From Ruminococcus hominis (GTDB lineage Bacteria > Bacillota > Clostridia > Lachnospirales > Lachnospiraceae), in the NCBI RefSeq assembly GCF_014287355.1, contig NZ_JACOPE010000001.1, positions 2,170,001 to 2,234,000 of the forward strand: a stretch of DNA of 64,000 nt. Direction: 5' to 3'. Every line of letters starts with the position of its first letter. The stretch's first letter is position 1. Positions 57,300 to 64,000 of this stretch are shown here, piece after piece. The position numbers were made by a program, and so were the translations under genes. The notes below the pieces were generated by a model. It was given only the letters and a program-made list of their open reading frames with translations. It made no database searches and was not told the origin of the DNA.

Positions 57300-57368
57300 A
57301 GGTATATTCTTTCATAAGAGTTGAATTTTTAATCGTCTCTTATAATCATAGATAAAGGAGTTTAAAGT

Positions 57369-58379
57369 ATGGAACATTTAACAATTCCTGAAGGCTACTC
57401 GTCTCCTCTTACAATTCGTGAGACAGAAGTTGCTATCAAAGAAGTAAAAGACTATTTTGAACGTGCACTTGCGAAATCCTTGCATTTGACACGTGTTTCC
57501 GCCCCATTATTTGTCCGCCCGGAATCCGGACTGAATGATAACTTAAATGGAGTAGAAAGACCTGTTTCTTTCGGTATCAAAGAGCAGGACGATGCACCTG
57601 CCGAAATCGTTCATTCACTGGCCAAATGGAAACGATATGCATTAAAGCATTATAATTTTCATTCCGGAGAAGGACTCTACACTGACATGAGTGCCATTCG
57701 TCGTGATGAGGATACTGATAATATTCATTCTATTTATGTCGATCAATGGGATTGGGAAAAAGTCATTTCCAAAGAAGAACGTAACACAGAAACCTTGGAA
57801 TATACAGTAAGAAAAGTATTCAGTGCATTAAAAGAAACAGAAAACTATATTTCCAGACGTTATAACTACATTGAGCCATTATTGCCTGATGATATTTTCT
57901 TTGTAACTTCTCAGGAATTAGAAGATATGTATCCTGACAAAACACCAAAACAACGTGAATATCTGATTGCAAAAGCAAAAAAAGCGGTATTTATCTCTCA
58001 AATCGGTAAAGAACTTGCTTCAGGAGAAAAACACGATGGACGTGCTCCTGACTATGATGACTGGGACTTAAATGGTGACATCATCGTTTATTATCCTGTT
58101 TTGGATATTGCATTAGAGCTTTCTTCTATGGGAATTCGTGTTGATGAAGATTCACTTGCCAGACAGCTTAAACTTGCAGATTGCGAGGATCGCGCCAAAC
58201 TTCCATTCCAGAAATCGCTTCTTAACAAAGAGCTTCCTTACACTGTCGGTGGCGGTATCGGACAGTCACGTATTTGTATGTATTACTTAAGAAAAGCACA
58301 TATCGGTGAAGTCCAGTCTTCTATCTGGCCTGAAGAAGTCCTTCAATGTGCAAGAGAACATGGCATTCAGTTATTGTAA
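57369..58379 (+). CDS. asnA: Aspartate--ammonia ligase
   Basis: 336 aa with AAAGGAG upstream. Class II aaRS-like asparagine synthetase that uses ammonia. VSAPLFVRPESGLNDNLNG, HSLAKWKRYAL, YTDMSAIRRDE and the late YTVGGGIGQSRICMYYL are typical. Independent of the glutamine-dependent AsnB at 1.2-3.1 kb. It is followed by repeat copy B and a terminator. Confidence 0.97.
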   Translation: MEHLTIPEGYSSPLTIRETEVAIKEVKDYFERALAKSLHLTRVSAPLFVRPESGLNDNLNGVERPVSFGIKEQDDAPAEIVHSLAKWKRYALKHYNFHSGEGLYTDMSAIRRDEDTDNIHSIYVDQWDWEKVISKEERNTETLEYTVRKVFSALKETENYISRRYNYIEPLLPDDIFFVTSQELEDMYPDKTPKQREYLIAKAKKAVFISQIGKELASGEKHDGRAPDYDDWDLNGDIIVYYPVLDIALELSSMGIRVDEDSLARQLKLADCEDRAKLPFQKSLLNKELPYTVGGGIGQSRICMYYLRKAHIGEVQSSIWPEEVLQCAREHGIQLL

Positions 58380-58417
58380 TCTCTGCCACAATTGATACTT
58401 GCTTTGACTGATACAAT

Positions 58418-58569
58418 CAAGTCGAACGTCTGTGAGACTTGGCGCGTGATTCTGGTCAGCGAAGCTGACATATTCCTATCAGAATCACTGCGCATCCTCG
58501 CGGAGCGTTTATCTCAGTCGAGAAGAATCACCACCTGAAGAGGTGGGAGTCTTCTCGACTGAGATAAAA
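58418..58569 (+). repeat. Structured intergenic repeat, copy B
   Basis: 152 nt. Its first 103 nt match copy A at all but one position. The terminal part forms an 18-bp perfect inverted repeat (TTTATCTCAGTCGAGAAG with its complement ending at 58568), with CCACCT/AGGTGG hairpin inside. The core TGCGCATCCTCGCGGAGCG is at 58489-58507. It lies 38 bp after asnA and directly before the terminator. Confidence 0.85.
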
Positions 58570-58612
58570 AATGGTAGGCAACACTTTTTGAAGTGTTATC
58601 TACCATTTTTTA
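58566..58612. terminator. Bidirectional terminator between asnA and ROK gene
   Basis: ATGGTAG/CTACCAT and ACACTT/AAGTGT arms with A- and T-runs on either side; serves converging genes. Confidence 0.88.
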
Positions 58613-58644
58613 TTATCTTATATCATTTAAAATTCTTTATAATT

Positions 58645-59580
58645 TTAGAATAATAATTTAACACATCCATACATACCTGCATCATTTCCAAGTGTTGCAA
58701 GTGTCACTTTTGTCTCACGACATGCCTGGAATACTATTTCAGAATATTTTTTCTGGATTCCTTCAATAAGAATGTCTCCCGCTCTTGAAACACCTCCACC
58801 GATTACAAAAACCTCTGGGTCTACTACACCGGCTACATTTGCCAAAGCAGTTCCAAGCACTGTACAAAGCTTGTCTACCAGCTCTAACGCTACTTCATCT
58901 CCTTCTTTTGCTACATCAAAAATATCTTTTGCTGTTAATGGATCAAAAGCTGTCAATTTTGTTGTTCTTGTTTCAGTCTGAAGCTTCTTCTTTGCCATAC
59001 GTACAATTCCTGTAGCAGATGCATACTGTTCCAGACAACCTTTTCTTCCACAACCACAGCATTCTGTTTCCTCATCATCCATATGGATATGGCCAAGCTC
59101 CCCTCCGGCTCCATTAGCTCCTGCAATAATTTTACCGCCAACGATGATTCCACCGCCAACACCTGTTCCAAGTGTGACCATGACAACATTCTGATATCCT
59201 TTACCGCCACCTTGCCACATCTCACCGAGCGCAGCTACATTCGCATCATTTCCTGCCTTTACAAGAAGCCCTGTCTTCTCTTCCAGTTCTTTCTCAACAT
59301 TTACAACATCCCAGCCAAGATTTACGCATTTATGTACTACACCTTCATTGTCAACCGGTCCAGGCACGCCAAGTCCAATTCCCTGAACATCTTCTTTATC
59401 AATATTCTTTTCTTCCATCTTACCAAGTACAGATGCTGCAACATCATCCAATATAGATGCTCCGTTATTCTCTGTATTTGTTTTGATCTCCCATTTTTCA
59501 AGAATCACACCGCTCATATCAAACAGACCAATTTTGCAAGTAGTTCCCCCTACATCTACACCAAATCCATATTTTTTCAT
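58645..59580 (-). CDS. glcK: ROK family glucokinase
   Basis: 311 aa. Phosphorylates glucose. ATP site GVDVGGTTCKIGLF at the N-terminus, GLGVPGPVDNEG, catalytic Asp in GNDANVAALGE, TLGTGVGGG, and the zinc-binding ECCGCGRKGCLEQYAS motif. Glucose released near malQ/glgP action could feed it, though it is transcribed alone. Confidence 0.95.
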   Translation of the reverse strand: MKKYGFGVDVGGTTCKIGLFDMSGVILEKWEIKTNTENNGASILDDVAASVLGKMEEKNIDKEDVQGIGLGVPGPVDNEGVVHKCVNLGWDVVNVEKELEEKTGLLVKAGNDANVAALGEMWQGGGKGYQNVVMVTLGTGVGGGIIVGGKIIAGANGAGGELGHIHMDDEETECCGCGRKGCLEQYASATGIVRMAKKKLQTETRTTKLTAFDPLTAKDIFDVAKEGDEVALELVDKLCTVLGTALANVAGVVDPEVFVIGGGVSRAGDILIEGIQKKYSEIVFQACRETKVTLATLGNDAGMYGCVKLLF

Positions 59581-59683
59581 GCCTTTACCTCGCTGAATCT
59601 CTTTCAGTTTCCTTTCTTATTTTTATTTATATTTTACCTAATTTGTTATATTTTCGTCAACCAATAACTTTGCTATCATTTAA

Positions 59684-60364
59684 CTATATTTTTTCATGCT
59701 CCTGTTTTTCGCGATCTACAAACATCATGATAAATGCAACAAATAAAATAGCTGAACAAATCAAAATAGCTCTTTCTTTCATTAGGTTTACGAACTTATT
59801 TCCAATGATAGCACCCACCACAAAGCATAAAATTACGCCATAATACAAAAGACTTTTTTGCAAACAACTGCTTTTTTTTGTTCTTAAAAAATCCGTCAGA
59901 TTCTGTGTTGCACTTCGCAAATTGCCAATACACATGGTTGTCGCGATCCCATTTCCATGAATCTTACGAAAACTTTCTACTTGAATTCCGCATGCAAAAG
60001 ATGTAAGACTGTTCGCCAGCGTATTCATATCTTGTGAAATAAAGCTTACACCCATAAGTACAATAGCTTCCACTAATACAGAAAATTGCCTCCAGTGAAA
60101 CAAACCTTCTTCATTACTCTTGTAACGAATCACTTCAGCCAGCGCAATTCCGATTGCAAATGCCATCACCGGGAAGAAATAATGTGCCGCCACTCCCCAT
60201 TCTTTCTGTGATAAATGAATTCCAAGTAAAAGCATATTTCCTGTCTGTGCATTTGCAAATACCCCGTCCCTGCACATATAGGAATATGCATCCATAAATC
60301 CTCCTGCTACTGCAAGCACAATTCCCAGTCGAATGGATTCCGACATTTGTTTCGAATGTTTCAT
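59684..60364 (-). CDS. DUF1275 (YoaK) family membrane protein
   Basis: 226 aa with about six membrane segments. Family hallmarks are the early AVAGGFMDAYSYM, FANAQTGNMLLLG and the TTMCIGNLRSAT segment. Role unknown, possibly transport. 17 bp downstream of the DegV gene, so co-transcribed. Confidence 0.88.
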   Translation of the reverse strand: MKHSKQMSESIRLGIVLAVAGGFMDAYSYMCRDGVFANAQTGNMLLLGIHLSQKEWGVAAHYFFPVMAFAIGIALAEVIRYKSNEEGLFHWRQFSVLVEAIVLMGVSFISQDMNTLANSLTSFACGIQVESFRKIHGNGIATTMCIGNLRSATQNLTDFLRTKKSSCLQKSLLYYGVILCFVVGAIIGNKFVNLMKERAILICSAILFVAFIMMFVDREKQEHEKI

Positions 60365-60381
60365 TTCTCTACACTTCTCTC

Positions 60382-61269
60382 TTAATTTTCTCGTTTTGTT
60401 CCCCAGAAAAACAATGCAACAGTTCCAGGGCCTGTATGACTTCCAATCGTGGTCCCAATGTCATTGATCATAACATTTCCTTTCAGATTCGGAAAACGCT
60501 CTTCTATCATATCTGCAACTTTTCTTGCATCTTCATAACATGCTGACTGGGACATAAAGCATTTGTCTGCATATTCTAAACCATTAACGGCAAATTGCTC
60601 CATCTTCTTCACTATTTCTTTGCTGACTTTTTTCTTTCCACGTATCTTAAATCTTGGAATTAATTTTCCCTCATTGCTTACATTTAATAGTGGACAAATA
60701 TCTAACGCTGTTCCAAACCATCCCGAAATCTTAGATATTCTTCCCCCTTTAATAAAAAATGTAAGGTCTGTTGTGAAAAACCAATGATGTACTTCCAGCT
60801 TATGTTCTTCAGCCCATGAAGCAACCTCATCAATGGATTTTCCTTCATCTCGCAAATCTGCCAGCTTATCCATCAATAGTCCATATCCAGAAGATGCTGC
60901 AAGCGAATCAATAATATAAATCTTTCGGTCCGGATATTCTTCTTCCAGCATCTCTTTCGCTGTGCGTGCTGAATTCAAAACTCCTGAAATTCCTGATGAT
61001 AATGTCACATGTAAAATATCTTTTCCATCTTCAAGAAATGGTCGGAAATATTCAACAAACTCGCCTACATTAATCTGTGATGTCTTGGTATCCGCACCAT
61101 CCTGCATCTTTTTATAAAACTGTTGAAATGGCATAGACTGTCCAAGATCATCCGGATACTCTACTCCATCCATAAAATAGTGAAAACAAATATATGATAT
61201 CTTTCGTTCTTCAAAAAATTCTTTTGGCATATCCGCCGTAGAACAACAACTTAAAATATACTCTTCCAT
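60382..61269 (-). CDS. DegV family fatty-acid-binding protein
   Basis: 295 aa. DegV/FakB-type protein that presents fatty acids to FakA kinase. CCSTADMP near residue 10, TSQINVGEFVEYF, VTLSSGISGVLNSA and the IDSLAASSGYGLLM segment carry lipid head-group contacts. The late GTTIGSHTGPGTVALFFWG is diagnostic. Confidence 0.93.
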   Translation of the reverse strand: MEEYILSCCSTADMPKEFFEERKISYICFHYFMDGVEYPDDLGQSMPFQQFYKKMQDGADTKTSQINVGEFVEYFRPFLEDGKDILHVTLSSGISGVLNSARTAKEMLEEEYPDRKIYIIDSLAASSGYGLLMDKLADLRDEGKSIDEVASWAEEHKLEVHHWFFTTDLTFFIKGGRISKISGWFGTALDICPLLNVSNEGKLIPRFKIRGKKKVSKEIVKKMEQFAVNGLEYADKCFMSQSACYEDARKVADMIEERFPNLKGNVMINDIGTTIGSHTGPGTVALFFWGTKREN

Positions 61270-61486
61270 CTGCTACTTCCTCCATGTTATCACTTACGTT
61301 GTTTCCTATTATAAAGCATTTCCCATAAAAGACAATTCCTTTTTTCTTTCTCTTTTAAGTTCGTATAAACTGACCTTGTGAAAAACACAACGTTAAAATT
61401 TTATCGTTATATTGCATAAAATTTAACAAACTATTTTTTAGATTTTTGTGCATTCTTCTTGCTTTTTTTTAGTTTATCGCATAAAA

Positions 61487-61526
61487 TAAACTTAATTGAG
61501 TTTACGTGTTACGCTTGATACGTAAA
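61487..61526 (+). promoter_or_regulatory. Candidate operator region upstream of the hydrogenase operon
   Basis: Two partly overlapping dyads: TAAACT/AGTTTA with a 6-bp spacer (61487-61504) and TTTACGT/ACGTAAA with a 12-bp spacer (61501-61526). Two GCATAAAAT direct repeats precede them. The rest of 61270-61568 is AT-rich with no gene. No -35/-10 pair was convincing. Confidence 0.35.
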
Positions 61527-61568
61527 TACATTTGCAATTTTAACAATTTATGAAAAGGAGTATTTGAT

Positions 61569-63401
61569 ATGAGTAGATTAGAAATCCCTACCCCTATCCG
61601 GGCTCAGGTCGTTGTTGAAGGACTCTATCGTGATCTGGAACGTCGAATCGAATCCAGCCCTCCGGGACTTTGTCCTGTAGATATGACTCGTGCCTTTCTT
61701 GAAATGTGTCACACACAATCCTGTGGCAAATGTGTTCCTTGCCGTGTCGGTCTCTGGCAGCTAAAAAACCTTTTGACAGATGTTTTAAATGGCGAAGCTA
61801 CCATGCAGACATTAGATGAAATGATGGAGCTTGCTACTTCTATTATGGAAAGTGCTGATTGTCCGATTGGATACGAGGCTGCTCATATGGTCTACAAAAG
61901 TTTATTAGGCTGTCGTGAAGATTATGAAGAGCATATTCGTCAGGGAAGATGTACATGCCAGTATACTCAGCCGGTTCCTTGTGTATCGCTTTGTCCTGCA
62001 CATGTTGACATTCCTGGTTATATCGCACTTGTAAAAGCAGGTCGTTACGCAGATGCTATCCGCTTAATCAGAAAGGATAACCCATTCCCTACAACCTGTG
62101 GTTTTATCTGCGAGCATCCTTGTGAAGCACGTTGCCGCCGTAATATTGTTGACGATGCTGTCAATATCCGCGGTCTCAAGCGTGTAGCAGCTGACTTTGC
62201 AGGCGAAGTTCCACCTCCGGTCTGTTCACCATCCACAGGTAAACGAATTGCTGTTGTAGGTGGAGGTCCGGTTGGACTAAGCGCTGCATATTTTCTGCAG
62301 TTAATGGGACATCAGACACATGTATTTGAGATGCTTCCAAAATTAGGTGGTATGCTTCGCTATGGTATTCCTAATTATCGTCTTCCTAAAGACCGTCTGG
62401 ATGATGATATTAATACAATCTTAAAAACAGGTGTCGAAGTTGAATATGGTAAACGAATCGGTAAAGATATGACTATCCAGAGTCTTCGTGAAGATTATGA
62501 CGCTGTCCTGATTGCAATCGGAGCAAGTACAGATAAAAAACTTGGTATCGAAGGTGAGAATGCAGACGGAGTCCTCTCCGCAGTTCGTTTCCTCCGTGAT
62601 GTCGGGGAAGGAACACCTGCAAATCTTGAGGGACAGGAAGTTGCTGTTATTGGTGGCGGTAATGTATCTATGGATGCAGTCCGCACTGCAAAACGTCTCG
62701 GTGCCAAAAAGGTAAGCATTGTATATCGTCGTCGTACAGCTGATATGACAGCTCTTGCAGCTGAAATTGAAGGGGCTATCGCTGAAGGAATTGAAGTGCA
62801 GACTTTGATGGCTCCATCCAAAATCCAGGTAGATGACAATAATCATGTGACCGGTATTTATGTTACTCCGCAAATGATCAGCAAGATTAAAGACGGACGT
62901 GCAAGTGTACGACCGACAGGAGAAGAAGACGTATTTATTCCTTGTCAGACACTGATCGTTGCCATCGGACAAGATATCGAATTTCAGCATTTTGAAGAAG
63001 CCGGTGTACCTGTTCAGCGCGGTAAGATCCAGACTGCAACATCCGGTGGATTTGATAATATTCCTGGCGTATTTGCCGGTGGAGACTGTGCATCCGGTCC
63101 TGCAACTGTAATCAAAGCAATTGCAGCTGCTAAAGTAGTCGCAGCAAACATTGATGAATATCTTGGATATCATCATATCATCAGCTGTGATGTTGAGATT
63201 CCGGAACCAGAACTTTGTGATCGTAAACCTTGCGGAAGAGTAAACTTAACGGAACGTGAAGCAGGTGAACGCGTCTGCGACTTTGATGGTGTTGAAAACT
63301 GTATGTCCAAAGCTGAGGCAGATCAAGAAGCCGAACGTTGTCTGCGCTGTGATCACTTCGGTTATGGAAGCTTCAAAGGAGGTCGAGAAACATTATGGTA
63401 A
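61569..63401 (+). CDS. NuoF-tail/GltD-like flavoprotein linked to [FeFe]-hydrogenase
   Basis: 610 aa with AAAAGGAG upstream. The N-terminal part (about 1-125) is the iron-sulfur end of NuoF-type subunits with SCGKCVPCRVGLWQL. Next come CVSLCPAHVDIPGYI and CEHPCEARCRR cysteine motifs of the GltD/NfnB [4Fe-4S] domain. Two dinucleotide-binding folds follow: VVGGGPVGLSAAYFLQLMG and VIGGGNVSMDAVRTAKRLG. The C-terminus has RCLRCDHFGYGS. It likely passes electrons between NAD(P)H and the hydrogenase encoded next, with a 7-bp overlap. This matches glutamate-synthase-linked group A2 hydrogenase operons. Confidence 0.85.
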   Translation: MSRLEIPTPIRAQVVVEGLYRDLERRIESSPPGLCPVDMTRAFLEMCHTQSCGKCVPCRVGLWQLKNLLTDVLNGEATMQTLDEMMELATSIMESADCPIGYEAAHMVYKSLLGCREDYEEHIRQGRCTCQYTQPVPCVSLCPAHVDIPGYIALVKAGRYADAIRLIRKDNPFPTTCGFICEHPCEARCRRNIVDDAVNIRGLKRVAADFAGEVPPPVCSPSTGKRIAVVGGGPVGLSAAYFLQLMGHQTHVFEMLPKLGGMLRYGIPNYRLPKDRLDDDINTILKTGVEVEYGKRIGKDMTIQSLREDYDAVLIAIGASTDKKLGIEGENADGVLSAVRFLRDVGEGTPANLEGQEVAVIGGGNVSMDAVRTAKRLGAKKVSIVYRRRTADMTALAAEIEGAIAEGIEVQTLMAPSKIQVDDNNHVTGIYVTPQMISKIKDGRASVRPTGEEDVFIPCQTLIVAIGQDIEFQHFEEAGVPVQRGKIQTATSGGFDNIPGVFAGGDCASGPATVIKAIAAAKVVAANIDEYLGYHHIISCDVEIPEPELCDRKPCGRVNLTEREAGERVCDFDGVENCMSKAEADQEAERCLRCDHFGYGSFKGGRETLW

Positions 63402-64000
63402 ATATTACGATTGATAACCAAAAAATCTCCGTACCGGAAGGTACAACCATTATGGAAGCGGCTGCATCCATCGGCATCCAGATTCCCAAACTTTGCTATT
63501 TAAAAGGTATTAACGATATCGCAGCCTGTCGTGTCTGCGTTGTCGAACGTGAAGGGATGGATCGTCTTATGACCTCCTGCAATAACGTTGCGATAGAAGG
63601 CATGGTTATTTACACAAACAGTCCTAAGGTTCGTGATGCCCGCAAAAAAACGGTACAGCTTATCTTATCTCAGCATGACTGCCAGTGTGCAACTTGTGTC
63701 AGAAGTGGAAACTGTACATTACAGAAAATCGCAAATGATTTGAATATACTTGATATTCCATATAAACAAAGACTGGAAGATTTTCCATGGGATAAGGATT
63801 TTCCTTTTATCCGCGATTCCAAAAAATGTATTAAATGTATGCGCTGCATCCAGATTTGTGATAAAATTCAGGATTTACATATCTGGGATGTGACAAGTAC
63901 CGGTTCTAGAACAACCGTAAATGTAAGAGGAAACAAAAAGATTTCTGATGTATCTTGTTCACTTTGTGGACAGTGCATTACCCATTGCCCTGTTGGTGCA
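63395..64000 (+). CDS. hydA: [FeFe]-hydrogenase catalytic subunit, N-terminal part
   Basis: 202 codons, cut by the window edge. It starts inside the previous gene's last codons after AAAGGAGG. N-terminal [2Fe-2S] domain (CYLKGINDIAACRVCVVE), the His-Cys3 cluster domain (QHDCQCATCVRSGNC) and two [4Fe-4S] motifs (CIKCMRCIQIC and CSLCGQCITHCPVGA) are in the order of HydA/NuoG-type enzymes. The H-cluster domain is beyond the window, so hydrogenase rather than NuoG-like or formate-dehydrogenase-like identity is inferred. Confidence 0.82.
   Translation, partial: MVNITIDNQKISVPEGTTIMEAAASIGIQIPKLCYLKGINDIAACRVCVVEREGMDRLMTSCNNVAIEGMVIYTNSPKVRDARKKTVQLILSQHDCQCATCVRSGNCTLQKIANDLNILDIPYKQRLEDFPWDKDFPFIRDSKKCIKCMRCIQICDKIQDLHIWDVTSTGSRTTVNVRGNKKISDVSCSLCGQCITHCPVGA

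Noticed and set aside
32753..58569. Repeats A, B and C as ordinary rho-independent terminators
   Set aside because: The terminal hairpins are followed by A-runs on the plus strand and not by T-runs on either strand. True terminators lie next to B and C as separate hairpins.
61376..61390. TTGTG-aaaaa-CACAA as a Rex operator
   Set aside because: Rex sites have the half-sites 8 bp apart; here the gap is 5 bp. Kept only as an unnamed palindrome.
62421..63176. 251-codon open frame on the minus strand inside the GltD-like gene
   Set aside because: It is a shadow of the plus-strand coding sequence, with Cys/Ser/Phe-rich composition and no domain or ribosome site.

Overview
The window is a low-GC, AT-rich chromosomal segment of a Gram-positive gut-type Clostridia, most likely Lachnospiraceae. 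The reasons are strong AGGAGG-type ribosome binding sites, two T-box leaders, a 6S RNA, the ylxM-ffh-rpsP-khpA-rimM-trmD-rplS order, QueH, sortase-assembled pili and a GltD-linked [FeFe] hydrogenase. I do not name a species. No CRISPR array, intact transposase gene or phage genes were seen.

Layout. 1-13.5 kb (minus strand): end-truncated ftsW, asnB with its own promoter, a cbiG-cobK pair, queA, pheST behind a Phe T-box (TTC specifier), a YihY-type membrane protein, leuA behind a Leu T-box (CTC specifier), then a 6S RNA gene. 13.6-20 kb: an amino-acid block transcribed argH-asd-leuC-leuD-thrC plus a small membrane protein. 20-23.7 kb: queH, an ABC permease/ATPase pair without a binding protein, and an M20 deacylase. 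23.7-30.2 kb: a pilus operon read as a 10-codon leader peptide, thioester-type tip adhesin, LPVTG backbone pilin, class C sortase, ancillary pilin and class B sortase. 30.3-41 kb: tRNA-Thr(CGT), mscS-like, pgeF, yraN, rnhB, two signal peptidases around rbgA, and the rplS to ylxM translation/SRP operon, followed by a subtilase.

41-46 kb: a Cys/Gly-rich small protein on plus, and a nucleoside catabolism operon (udp-deoC-Crp/Fnr-punA-deoB, minus) whose upstream nucleoside-transporter permease survives only as a 59-codon tail. 46-49.8 kb: a 48-aa microprotein, two overlapping unknown genes, a thioesterase, a divergent TruA paralog and a PF06541-type membrane protein. 49.8-54.7 kb: malQ and glgP with a divergent AraC regulator. 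54.7-61.3 kb: a PHP phosphoesterase, an acid-tailed membrane protein, an unexplained strong-promoter/strong-terminator unit, asnA, a ROK glucokinase, a DUF1275 protein and a DegV protein. 61.5-64 kb (plus): a NuoF-tail/GltD fusion flavoprotein and the start of an [FeFe]-hydrogenase, cut by the window edge.

The most unusual signal is a family of three structured repeats (A 32753-32933, B 58418-58569, C 47159-47286). They share a short core and the same helix plan, but copy C has different stem sequences that still pair. Copy A supplies the last 14 codons and stop of rnhB. The second is the gene-less transcription unit at about 56712-57098.
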